Origin: Sideroxydans sp.
GTDB taxonomy: Bacteria; Pseudomonadota; Gammaproteobacteria; Burkholderiales; Gallionellaceae
DNA length: 36,140 bases
Assembly: GCA_028710605.1 (NCBI GenBank)
Contig: JAQTTU010000018.1
Coordinates: forward strand, 1-36,140
Reading direction: 5' to 3'
In this document: in pieces, positions 17,786 through 24,767 of the stretch
How the letters are laid out: every line of letters starts with the position of its first letter
How positions within the stretch are numbered: the stretch's first letter is position 1
Notes under the pieces: generated by a model
What the model saw: the letters and a program-made list of their open reading frames with translations, nothing else
What the model was told of the DNA's origin: nothing
Databases searched by the model: none
Made by a program: the position numbers and the translations under genes

Positions 17786-18793
17786 ATGAAAACACTCTAC
17801 CCATGGCAAACCGAGTCTTGGAGAGCCCTGCAAGGACTGCGTAGCAGACTGCCGCACGCGCTGCTGCTGAAAGGCGCACAAGGGATAGGCAAGCTAGACT
17901 TAGCGCTCAATTTTGCCCAATCGCTGTTGTGCGAGAAGCCGAATGCAGATGGATTAGCCTGTCAAAAATGCAATTCATGTCATTGGTTTGGGCAAAACAG
18001 CCATCCCGATTTCCGTCTCATCCAGCCCGACGCATTGACTGCTGTCGAAGATGGTGAGGAAAAGCCCGGCAGTAAAAAACCTTCTCGCGAAATTTCGGTA
18101 GATCAGATTCGCGACCTGTCGAATTTCGCCAACATTTCGGCACATTGCGGCGGCTATCGCATAGTAGTTATTCATCCGACAGAGGCGATGAATACCAATG
18201 CCGCCAATTCCCTGCTCAAAACGCTGGAAGAACCTAGCGCCAATCTACTGTTCCTGCTGGTTACCCACAAGCCGCAACAACTGTTGCCGACTATCCTCAG
18301 TCGTTGCCTCAGTGTTGCCGTGCCTACTCCAACCCGCGAAAATGGCGCAGCCTGGCTGGCGCAGCAAGGAGTCAAACATCCAGAGCAGGCTCTCGCGCAA
18401 ACTGGTTTTGCTCCTTTGCAGGCGTTGAACTGGGCGGAGTCGGGCGAGGGGGCAGAAGAACGTAGCATCTTGCTTGCCGCTATCCGCCAACCCGCAAAAA
18501 TGGATGCACTGTCGCTGGCCGACAGTTTGCAGCGTAGCGCACCGGGTTATGTTATTCATTGCCTGCAACAATGGTGTCACGACCTGACCAGCGCCAAGTT
18601 GACCGGCAAAGTACGCTATTTCCCCGAACAAACTGAGGAAATCATCAAACTGGCGAGTGGTGTTACCGCAGTGGCGCTGATGCGCTTTCAGAAAGAATTG
18701 TTCGAGGCGCGCCGTGCTGCTTTCCATCCGCTCAATCCCAAGCTCTTTTTGGAATCACTATTATTGTCGTACCGCCACCTGTTCCCAGCCTGA
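17786..18793 (+). CDS. holB: DNA polymerase III subunit delta prime
   Basis: HolB is part of the clamp loader. I chose the ATG at 17786 (MKTLYPWQTESWRAL, 335 residues), one base after the tmk stop; longer frames lie inside tmk. The P-loop-like GAQGIGK (30-36) has no Ser/Thr after the Lys, in line with a subunit that does not hydrolyse ATP. Four cysteines (49, 59, 62, 65; CQKCNSC) form the zinc module, and LLKTLEEP is the conserved sensor-region segment. The insertion EKPGSKKPSRE around residue 92 is charged and variable. No pilZ gene separates holB from tatD, unlike the order in some other proteobacteria. Confidence 0.94.
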   Translation: MKTLYPWQTESWRALQGLRSRLPHALLLKGAQGIGKLDLALNFAQSLLCEKPNADGLACQKCNSCHWFGQNSHPDFRLIQPDALTAVEDGEEKPGSKKPSREISVDQIRDLSNFANISAHCGGYRIVVIHPTEAMNTNAANSLLKTLEEPSANLLFLLVTHKPQQLLPTILSRCLSVAVPTPTRENGAAWLAQQGVKHPEQALAQTGFAPLQALNWAESGEGAEERSILLAAIRQPAKMDALSLADSLQRSAPGYVIHCLQQWCHDLTSAKLTGKVRYFPEQTEEIIKLASGVTAVALMRFQKELFEARRAAFHPLNPKLFLESLLLSYRHLFPA

Positions 18794-18795
18794 AT

Positions 18796-19563
18796 ATGTT
18801 CATCGACTCACACTGTCACCTCAATTTCCCTGGTTTGGCGGACGACCTTGATGCCGTTTTCGCCAATATGCGCGCCAATGCTGTCTCGCATGCGCTGTGT
18901 GTATCTGTTGATCTTGCGACTTTGCCACAAGTGATTGAATTGGCTGAACAACACGACAACCTATACGCATCAGTGGGCGTGCATCCTGATTACGAACTGG
19001 AGTGCGAACCGACACAGGGTGATTTGGTTCGCTTGGCGCAGCATCCCAAAATAATTGCCATCGGCGAAACCGGGCTTGATTACTTCCGCCTGACTGGCGA
19101 TCTGGAGTGGCAGCGCGAACGCTTCCGCACCCATATCAGAGCCGCCAAGCTTTGCTGCAAACCGCTCATCATTCATACCCGATCGGCAGCTACGGATACC
19201 TTACGCATCATGTCTGAAGAAGACGCGGCAAGCGTCGGCGGGGTGATGCACTGTTTTACCGAGAATTTGGAAATTGCCCAAGCTGCTATCGAACTTGGGT
19301 TCTATATCTCTTTTTCCGGGATTCTGACTTTCAAAAACGCAACCATCATTAAAGAAGTCGCGCAAAGCATTCCGCTTGAAAAGATTTTAATAGAAACTGA
19401 TTCTCCATACCTTGCGCCGACTCCGCATCGGGGAAAGACCAATCAACCGGCCTATGTGAAACACGTTGCACAAGAGATCGCAAAGCTGCGTAATATCTCG
19501 CTGGAGGAAGTGGGTGAAACGACAAGCCTGAATTTCAGAAGATTGTTTCTGAAGCAGTTGTAA
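18796..19563 (+). CDS. TatD-family metal-dependent hydrolase (DNase)
   Basis: A TIM-barrel metallohydrolase with the TatD metal ligands: DSHCHL at the N-terminus, the Glu of GETGLD, His of IHTRSA, His of MHCF and Asp of ETDSPYL. Length 255 residues is normal for the TatD/YcfH group. Members have 3'-5' exonuclease activity and may act in DNA repair or RNA quality control. It starts two bases after the holB stop and is the last gene of the long plus-strand run; no clear terminator follows. Confidence 0.93.
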   Translation: MFIDSHCHLNFPGLADDLDAVFANMRANAVSHALCVSVDLATLPQVIELAEQHDNLYASVGVHPDYELECEPTQGDLVRLAQHPKIIAIGETGLDYFRLTGDLEWQRERFRTHIRAAKLCCKPLIIHTRSAATDTLRIMSEEDAASVGGVMHCFTENLEIAQAAIELGFYISFSGILTFKNATIIKEVAQSIPLEKILIETDSPYLAPTPHRGKTNQPAYVKHVAQEIAKLRNISLEEVGETTSLNFRRLFLKQL

Positions 19564-19693
19564 TTCATTGATACAAGACAAAATTGATTGATTTTACTAG
19601 ATGCGAAACCATCCATCCGAACATTCACAATGTGCGCATAATGTATATTATGTCAAATAATCATTATTGTGCTATATGAGTAAAGCAAAAGAA
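19564..19693. other. AT-rich gap between convergent genes
   Basis: No gene is seen. Short AT-rich palindromes occur, CATAAT/ATTATG at 19637-19652 and AATAAT/ATTATT nearby, without a proper terminator T-tract. Confidence 0.4.
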
Positions 19694-20458
19694 TTAGTCA
19701 TGAACTTGTTTTAACCACTCCCCGGCATAAGTCTCAACAGTTTCAATTTCCAGATTTGATTCTGCGCTGAGTGGACGATCAATGACTCTCTTGCCGTCAA
19801 AGCTTGCCATACGATTCGCCCCAAGACTGAACTCGTGCTTGTACTCGACGAATTCGCGTTCTGTTTTGGTTTTGAATTCTTCAAACTCTTGCTTTTCCTT
19901 CGCTACTGCTTCCGCAGATTCCTGCTTGAAAGCATCAAATTCTTCCTGCTCGGTCTTTCGGCGTATCTCGAATTCCCCGTCGTCAGGACTGGCAACACTG
20001 AGAAGTCCTTTGCGCATGCCAATTTCATTGCGATCAGCCAAATTGGTTACGAGAAACCGCGTGCCGCGTATCCCCAGCGTTGCGACACAGGTTCTGATTT
20101 CAACGGGGTGTTGTTTTTCCTTGATGAAATTTAACGCATAGTAAATCATCCCGGTGATCTGTCTAAAGAAACGTGCATTATCCTGCTTCCTGCCGAGTTC
20201 AATTTTGCTGTTCTTTTCAATTACGATATAACCGGTATCGCCAACGCGCACGATGGCGCGCCCGTTCGCCCCAGTCGTCATGATATTTTTTGTGGGCAGA
20301 ATATTTTGGGCGGCAACTGTTCGCTCCTGTTTGCCGTAAGGATCACTCGTTACAACAATCCCTTCCGCTTTGACAACCTCAATTTTGTCATCAGCGGCAT
20401 TGCCGTCAAATGCAATCACCAAACAAACCGCGCAAAGAAATACTTTAATTGGCCGCAT
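19694..20458 (-). CDS. Secreted FecR-domain protein with charged coiled-coil tail
   Basis: A signal peptide (MRPIKVFLCAVCLVIAFDGNAA) precedes a FecR domain of about residues 25-165: ANGRAIVRVGDTGYIVIEKNSKIELG and the hallmark VATLGIRGTRFLVT. A stretch rich in Glu, Lys and Phe (about 165-215: EQEEFDAFKQESAE and similar) is probably a coiled coil. No anti-sigma N-terminus or membrane segment is seen, so this is a periplasmic FecR protein of the LysM/FecR type rather than a classic iron-transport regulator. Its start overlaps the end of the upstream lytic transglycosylase gene by 14 bases, which means an operon. Its role is unknown. Confidence 0.8.
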   Translation of the reverse strand: MRPIKVFLCAVCLVIAFDGNAADDKIEVVKAEGIVVTSDPYGKQERTVAAQNILPTKNIMTTGANGRAIVRVGDTGYIVIEKNSKIELGRKQDNARFFRQITGMIYYALNFIKEKQHPVEIRTCVATLGIRGTRFLVTNLADRNEIGMRKGLLSVASPDDGEFEIRRKTEQEEFDAFKQESAEAVAKEKQEFEEFKTKTEREFVEYKHEFSLGANRMASFDGKRVIDRPLSAESNLEIETVETYAGEWLKQVHD

Positions 20459-21665
20459 CAGTTTTAGCCCATTCGTTGTACTGCCCCATCCGCCCGCTCA
20501 CTTTTGCGACGTAAGTGCGAGTCTCTTCAAACGGCAAATTCTGTTTGAGATATTCAAAAACCTGATCCGAGCTCATTGAATTGATCTTTGGTACGGCTTC
20601 TTTTACGTTGCGCTTGCCAGTAAAAGCCTTGGCCACATTCCCTGCTCCCGTGTTGTACGCAGAAATGGCACAGTACACTCTGCTCTTTGGATCGTTCACC
20701 TTGCGGAATTCCACAGTCAACAACTTTGTCAGCAATGCCGTGCCCAGTTCGATGTTATTTTCTGGAATATACAAATATTCACCGGTGACCAACACATCCT
20801 CTTTCTTTGCGAACATATAGGCATCGCGTCCCCCGGATTTTGGAACAAGTTGCATCAAACCGTAAGCAGGCACAGCGGATCTCGCCATAGGATTGAAATA
20901 GCTTTCCGTATGCATGATGGCAAAAACCAATGTGCGATCAATTCCAAATCTGTCCGCCTCTTTGAAAACCTGATCGCGATAATCCAGCGCCCGCTTCTTG
21001 TCATGGTTTGGCACCAGCTTGAGTTGCACACCGACCATGACGCGCTTAATACCGTCTTTGCCATTGATAACTTCTTTGCTCACCTCGGCAGCTTGGACTG
21101 ATTGCTCGGCAAATTTTTTAGCATTCTTTTCAGTCACCGGCTGGCCGTCTTTTGTGGCCAATTGCCCGGACAGAATTGGCTTCTTGGTCGGGCGAACTGC
21201 ATTCTTCTTTTCCAAAGGATCGTTGCCGCCTTTGGTTACGACAACCTGAGCCACCTGCTCTTTCAGCTTTTGTTCGACTACCTGCGGATTCTTGGCTTCT
21301 TCCTCGGTGACCAATACTTGCACTTTCGCAGTGCCATTTTCGAAATCTACTGAACTCCGCGAAGAATAATTTGGCTCGTAGGAGACGTACTCCTTGATCG
21401 TACTGGTCGCAACATTGTTTGCGCCCCACTTCTGTTCGATCTGTCCTTTGTATTCCTTGAATAACCGCTCCTGCTCGGCAACGTAATTGTCGTATTCTTG
21501 CGTCACCTCCTGCTTGTATTGCAGGAAATCAGCTTGCTCCTGATCCATTCCCGCTTGCTGCTCCTGCATATATTTTTCAAAATCGTCCGGCGCAGCCAGA
21601 ACTGGTGTGAAATATGCAATAGAGCTGACAACAAACGCGGCACTTAGATACTTGGCAATTCTCAT
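20445..21665 (-). CDS. MltC-like lytic transglycosylase (SLT domain)
   Basis: After a signal peptide (MRIAKYLSAAFVV..., cleavage near VLA-APDD) come a Gln/Glu-rich coiled region (about 28-80), a middle part resembling the DUF3393 N-domain of MltC, and an SLT domain from about 235. The catalytic Glu is residue 254 in HTESYFNPMARS, and AYGLMQLVP and YCAISAYNTGAGNVAKAF follow. The family cleaves peptidoglycan to anhydromuropeptides. It has no lipobox, unlike MltC itself. I chose the ATG at 21665, with AAGGGA upstream, over a longer start at 21707 that lies within the preceding gene. It lies between the DUF4384-like protein and the FecR protein on one strand. Confidence 0.88.
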   Translation of the reverse strand: MRIAKYLSAAFVVSSIAYFTPVLAAPDDFEKYMQEQQAGMDQEQADFLQYKQEVTQEYDNYVAEQERLFKEYKGQIEQKWGANNVATSTIKEYVSYEPNYSSRSSVDFENGTAKVQVLVTEEEAKNPQVVEQKLKEQVAQVVVTKGGNDPLEKKNAVRPTKKPILSGQLATKDGQPVTEKNAKKFAEQSVQAAEVSKEVINGKDGIKRVMVGVQLKLVPNHDKKRALDYRDQVFKEADRFGIDRTLVFAIMHTESYFNPMARSAVPAYGLMQLVPKSGGRDAYMFAKKEDVLVTGEYLYIPENNIELGTALLTKLLTVEFRKVNDPKSRVYCAISAYNTGAGNVAKAFTGKRNVKEAVPKINSMSSDQVFEYLKQNLPFEETRTYVAKVSGRMGQYNEWAKTDAAN

Positions 21666-21703
21666 CTTGATCCCTTTCATTAAACAGCCCGCTTGGGGGC
21701 TAT

Positions 21704-23641
21704 TCATTTGGCTTTCGTGGTGAACATCAACGAGGCTTCAGATGTTTCAGCTGTTTTTGAAAACTTTTTGATAATGGCGCGGGTTTTAACAATGCCCTCG
21801 GTATGGTTGGCGGCTGCAACAAGATATAGACCGCTGGCTGAATCAAACTTTACCGACGGCAAGGAATCGGCCAAATTTTTATTGGACGCAAACACCTGCA
21901 ATCCTTCAACACCATACGGAGGGGCTACCTGAAACTTGCCGATGTTGATCCATTTATTCGCATCAACCGCATTGACAAAATATACGAACTTTTGAGGCGC
22001 TTCGACATCCCGCAATTCCACCAGATACGAGTTTTTTTCACTATCTTTTACGGTGTGCCCGACCACATAAAAATAGCCCTGCTCGCTCAGTTTGACCATC
22101 AGTTCGATTTCATCGCCCTCTTCAAACAGCAAATCGTGGCTGCCCTGATTCGTTGAAACCTCTGCCCGTAAATTGCCGGAAACAGCAACCCCGGCTTTTA
22201 ACAACTGGTCGAAATCGGTGGTTTTTGGAGTGGTAACGATTCCTGCGTAAGCGGCTTTTGCCAAATGCACCGAATTGGTTTTTTGCGCGAGCGCACTGCT
22301 ATCCAACAGACGATAAGTAATATCTATGCCCTCGCCTGTTTCCTCATACTGCCCCAACAACATGTATGTCGCCTCGCGCGGGGTCAGCGCCGTCTTAATA
22401 TATTTTGAAAGCTTGTCGCGCATGATCGCGGAAAACTGGGTAACCTCATTTGAGTTACTTGCCCGCGCCGGAAAAATGTACACCGCCGATTCGTCGATTC
22501 CCTCGGCCATAAATTGCGCGGCCAAATCCAGACTATCCACGGCTTTTCTGGTGGCGCGCAATTGGCTTTGCAGCGCATCTTCATCCACGCCGGAGGATTG
22601 CGGCTTGCCGCCCAGATAAGTGTTCACCGTATTGAGTTTCTTGAACTCATCCAGCATGGTGAAAATATCCATGATGGCGGCGTATTGAGTCGCGCCGGCT
22701 TTTTCCTTGGATACGCGAGAATTCAGCGCTGCCATACGAGAATGCAACTCGTTCAAGCGCGCTTCGTACAAGGGCAAACTTTTTGAAGTTTCCAAGACAG
22801 CCTTGACTGAAATCTGCGAACCTTCGTTGTTGGTGACAAAATCGGCTCCCAATATGGGTAACTCGGAATTTGTTTCCATCGTGTTGTTTGCAGACTGAAG
22901 AACAACCTCGGTCTTGGTTTTTTCTACTGTGAGCGAATTCACCGTTTGGGTTGACTTGAAGCTGCTCCGCACCGTTACGCTGATCCGCGATGAAAGATCG
23001 GACAAAGCCTCTCTGCGTGCAGCCGCTTCTGTGTCGCCCCAGCCTTCCCCCACAACTTGTTGCCGTGCGGCGCGCAATTGGCTTCGCAGCACATCTTCAT
23101 CCACACCGGAAGTTTGCGGTTTGCCGCTCAGATAAGTGTTAACCGTATTGAATTTTTTGAACTCCTCCAGCAAAGCCAGAATGTCCATGATGGTGACAGA
23201 TTGCGTCGTAAGCGATTTATCCTTTGAAGCGCGGTCATTCAGCGCGGCCATGCGGGTGTGCAACTCTTCCAATCTGGCCTGATACAACGGCAGGCTTTTT
23301 GAGGTTTCCAAAACTGCTTTGACTAAAATCTGGTTGCCTTCGTTACTGCTGGTAAATTTGGCTCCCAGTATGGGCAACTCGGAATTTGTTTCCAGCATAT
23401 TCTGTGCGGCTTGGAGAACAACCTCCGCTTTCTTGTTTTGCCCTGTTTGCGCGTTTACGGTTTGAATTGACTTGAAATTACTCCGCACCGTCACGCTGAT
23501 GCGTGATGAGAGATCGGACAATGCTTCCCTGCGCGCTACGGCTTCCGTTTCGCCCCGCCCTTCCCCGACGACCTCAGATGCAAAAGCGACCTGCGCTGGA
23601 AGCAACAATAGCAAAGCAACAAGTTGAGAAATAAGCTTCAT
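21704..23641 (-). CDS. Exported LPP20/FlgT-N-like protein with internal duplication and DUF4384-like C-terminus
   Basis: The signal peptide (MKLISQLVALLLLLPAQVAFA) is followed by two copies of a 172-residue unit at 24-195 and 196-367. They align without gaps, with about 126 identical positions by my hand count. Each unit starts VVGEG.G.TEA.ARREALSDL, the pattern of LPP20/FlgT-N-type domains, and ends in a helical part with GVDED. After a linker region (about 368-500) the C-terminus (GDEIELMVKLSEQGYFYVVGHT...) resembles DUF4384, a domain often found near caspase-like, CHAT or kinase genes. It is probably the first gene of an operon with the lytic transglycosylase and the FecR protein. The ATG has AGGTG upstream. 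Confidence 0.75.
   Translation of the reverse strand: MKLISQLVALLLLLPAQVAFASEVVGEGRGETEAVARREALSDLSSRISVTVRSNFKSIQTVNAQTGQNKKAEVVLQAAQNMLETNSELPILGAKFTSSNEGNQILVKAVLETSKSLPLYQARLEELHTRMAALNDRASKDKSLTTQSVTIMDILALLEEFKKFNTVNTYLSGKPQTSGVDEDVLRSQLRAARQQVVGEGWGDTEAAARREALSDLSSRISVTVRSSFKSTQTVNSLTVEKTKTEVVLQSANNTMETNSELPILGADFVTNNEGSQISVKAVLETSKSLPLYEARLNELHSRMAALNSRVSKEKAGATQYAAIMDIFTMLDEFKKLNTVNTYLGGKPQSSGVDEDALQSQLRATRKAVDSLDLAAQFMAEGIDESAVYIFPARASNSNEVTQFSAIMRDKLSKYIKTALTPREATYMLLGQYEETGEGIDITYRLLDSSALAQKTNSVHLAKAAYAGIVTTPKTTDFDQLLKAGVAVSGNLRAEVSTNQGSHDLLFEEGDEIELMVKLSEQGYFYVVGHTVKDSEKNSYLVELRDVEAPQKFVYFVNAVDANKWINIGKFQVAPPYGVEGLQVFASNKNLADSLPSVKFDSASGLYLVAAANHTEGIVKTRAIIKKFSKTAETSEASLMFTTKAK
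22541..23572 (-). repeat. 516-bp tandem in-frame duplication
   Basis: Two adjacent coding blocks, 23572-23057 and 23056-22541, encode the collinear 172-residue units of the exported LPP20-like protein. There is no gap or overlap between them. Confidence 0.85.
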
Positions 23642-23714
23642 AAGACACCTAAAGATGTGGGTTACCGGATTTGTGGAAGCGCATTACTGCTGACTGACAG
23701 CCAACTCTGCCCAT

Positions 23715-23744
23715 CAAAACGCCTCACCGGAGTGAGGCGTTTTG
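23715..23744 (-). terminator. Terminator between lipoprotein gene and the LPP20/DUF4384 operon
   Basis: A perfect 13-bp stem (CAAAACGCCTCAC at 23715-23727 with 23732-23744) has a 4-base loop and ends in GTTTTG. It lies about 75 bases past the end of the lipoprotein gene and upstream of the next minus-strand gene. Confidence 0.75.
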
Positions 23745-23817
23745 TATTTGTGTCCAGGCAAGACTTCAGCGCAATCCAAATGCACATCCCGGCAAAAAAC
23801 CGGGTTGTGCGCCCGGA

Positions 23818-24456
23818 TTACTTGGACGGAGTGTCAATAACCTTCTGCTTGGCAATCTCGGCAGCCATTTCATCCTGACCTTTCTTGGACTGGAATTGTT
23901 GCCACAGCGCCTGATCATTTTTCATGCTGGACTTGACGGCAGTCTGGGTCAATTCTTCCACCGACCTGGAATCAATCCCCATCAACACCCAAAGCTTGCC
24001 GTCCGGGCCTTGCACGCTCTTGAGCACCTTCGAACCGCTAAGAGTTTGCTCGGTGATTTGCATGGTTACCGAAGCATTTACTTTATCGACAGTTTCATTT
24101 TGTGCCGCGCCAGTTGTTTGCGCGAATTGCTTGATCATATTGGCCACATGCACCTTGAACTGTTGCGCCAATGCAACGCGACCAGAAGTCATCGCCATTT
24201 GCTTCTGGAAATCATGTCCTGCTGCGGTGCTTTCAGCAGACCCCGGTGCTGTCACATCCCAACCCGGATATGGCTCATCGCAAACCCAACCCGGAGCCAA
24301 TTCCTGAGTGCCGGGGAATTTGCAACGGTCGTCATAAGCCTGCTGCGCCGGAGCAGCATTGGCACTGCTGCCGGCAGCAGGCCCTTCAGCGGTGACACAT
24401 CCGGTAAGAATTGTGATTAATGCCACTCCCGTACCAATTACCAATCCCTTTTTCAT
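23818..24456 (-). CDS. LPP20-family outer-membrane lipoprotein
   Basis: The lipoprotein signal ends in the lipobox LTGC, with Cys20 as the acylated residue; the +2 residue is Val, which favours the outer membrane. A low-complexity Ala/Gly/Ser linker and a segment with two cysteines (CKFPGTQ, WVCDEPYPGW) precede an LPP20-like domain (MTSGRVALAQQFKVHVANMIKQF...VNASVTMQITEQTLSG...DGKLWVLMGID). GGAG lies seven bases before the ATG. It is divergent from the first WD40-caspase gene across a 311-base gap, and it shares a domain type with the next minus-strand gene. Role unknown; an envelope-structural or assembly part is likely. Confidence 0.8.
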   Translation of the reverse strand: MKKGLVIGTGVALITILTGCVTAEGPAAGSSANAAPAQQAYDDRCKFPGTQELAPGWVCDEPYPGWDVTAPGSAESTAAGHDFQKQMAMTSGRVALAQQFKVHVANMIKQFAQTTGAAQNETVDKVNASVTMQITEQTLSGSKVLKSVQGPDGKLWVLMGIDSRSVEELTQTAVKSSMKNDQALWQQFQSKKGQDEMAAEIAKQKVIDTPSK

Positions 24457-24767
24457 TTGATCGCTCCGTAAAAGTTGAAGTTATAAAAACCACTGCCTGA
24501 CCTACGGCAGAAATCTAACCCACCTGAACTGACAAGGCAACATAGAAATTTGCAACTACCCCCCGCGTTCACGGGATAGACAAACTATCGTGTATCGTTT
24601 AGAAAACACTAGGTGTGTCGCTGGCTTTGTGAGCTCCAAGTTCTATGAGCGAGGAAAGGCAATGCGCCACTCGGTCGCCGACGTGACTGACAGCAATCAC
24701 GACAAAGAAGGGGCGGGCGAGCGGATTGAATCAGCATCTCGCTAAACGTTCTTAGAAAGGAATGACG
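24457..24767. other. Divergent intergenic region with a motif shared between caspase genes
   Basis: No gene is seen in these 311 bases, which lie between the divergent lipoprotein and WD40-caspase genes. The 23-base block at 24560-24582 (CCCCCGCGTTCACGGGATAG and three more bases) recurs with one mismatch at 28741-28763 upstream of the 1563-residue caspase gene. I found no sigma-70 promoter I trust. AAGG lies seven bases before the caspase gene start at 24768. Confidence 0.55.
24560..24582 (+). promoter_or_regulatory. 23-base motif, copy 1, upstream of the WD40-caspase gene
   Basis: The core CGTTCACGGGATAGACA follows a run of C's. Copy 2 is at 28741-28763. It lies about 185 bases before the start codon. 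The function is unknown; it may be a regulatory site or a small dispersed repeat. Confidence 0.45.

Noticed and set aside
19694-20458. FecR iron-citrate regulator of a sigma factor
   Set aside because: No anti-sigma N-terminal region, no membrane segment beyond the signal peptide, and no sigma factor or TonB receptor gene nearby.
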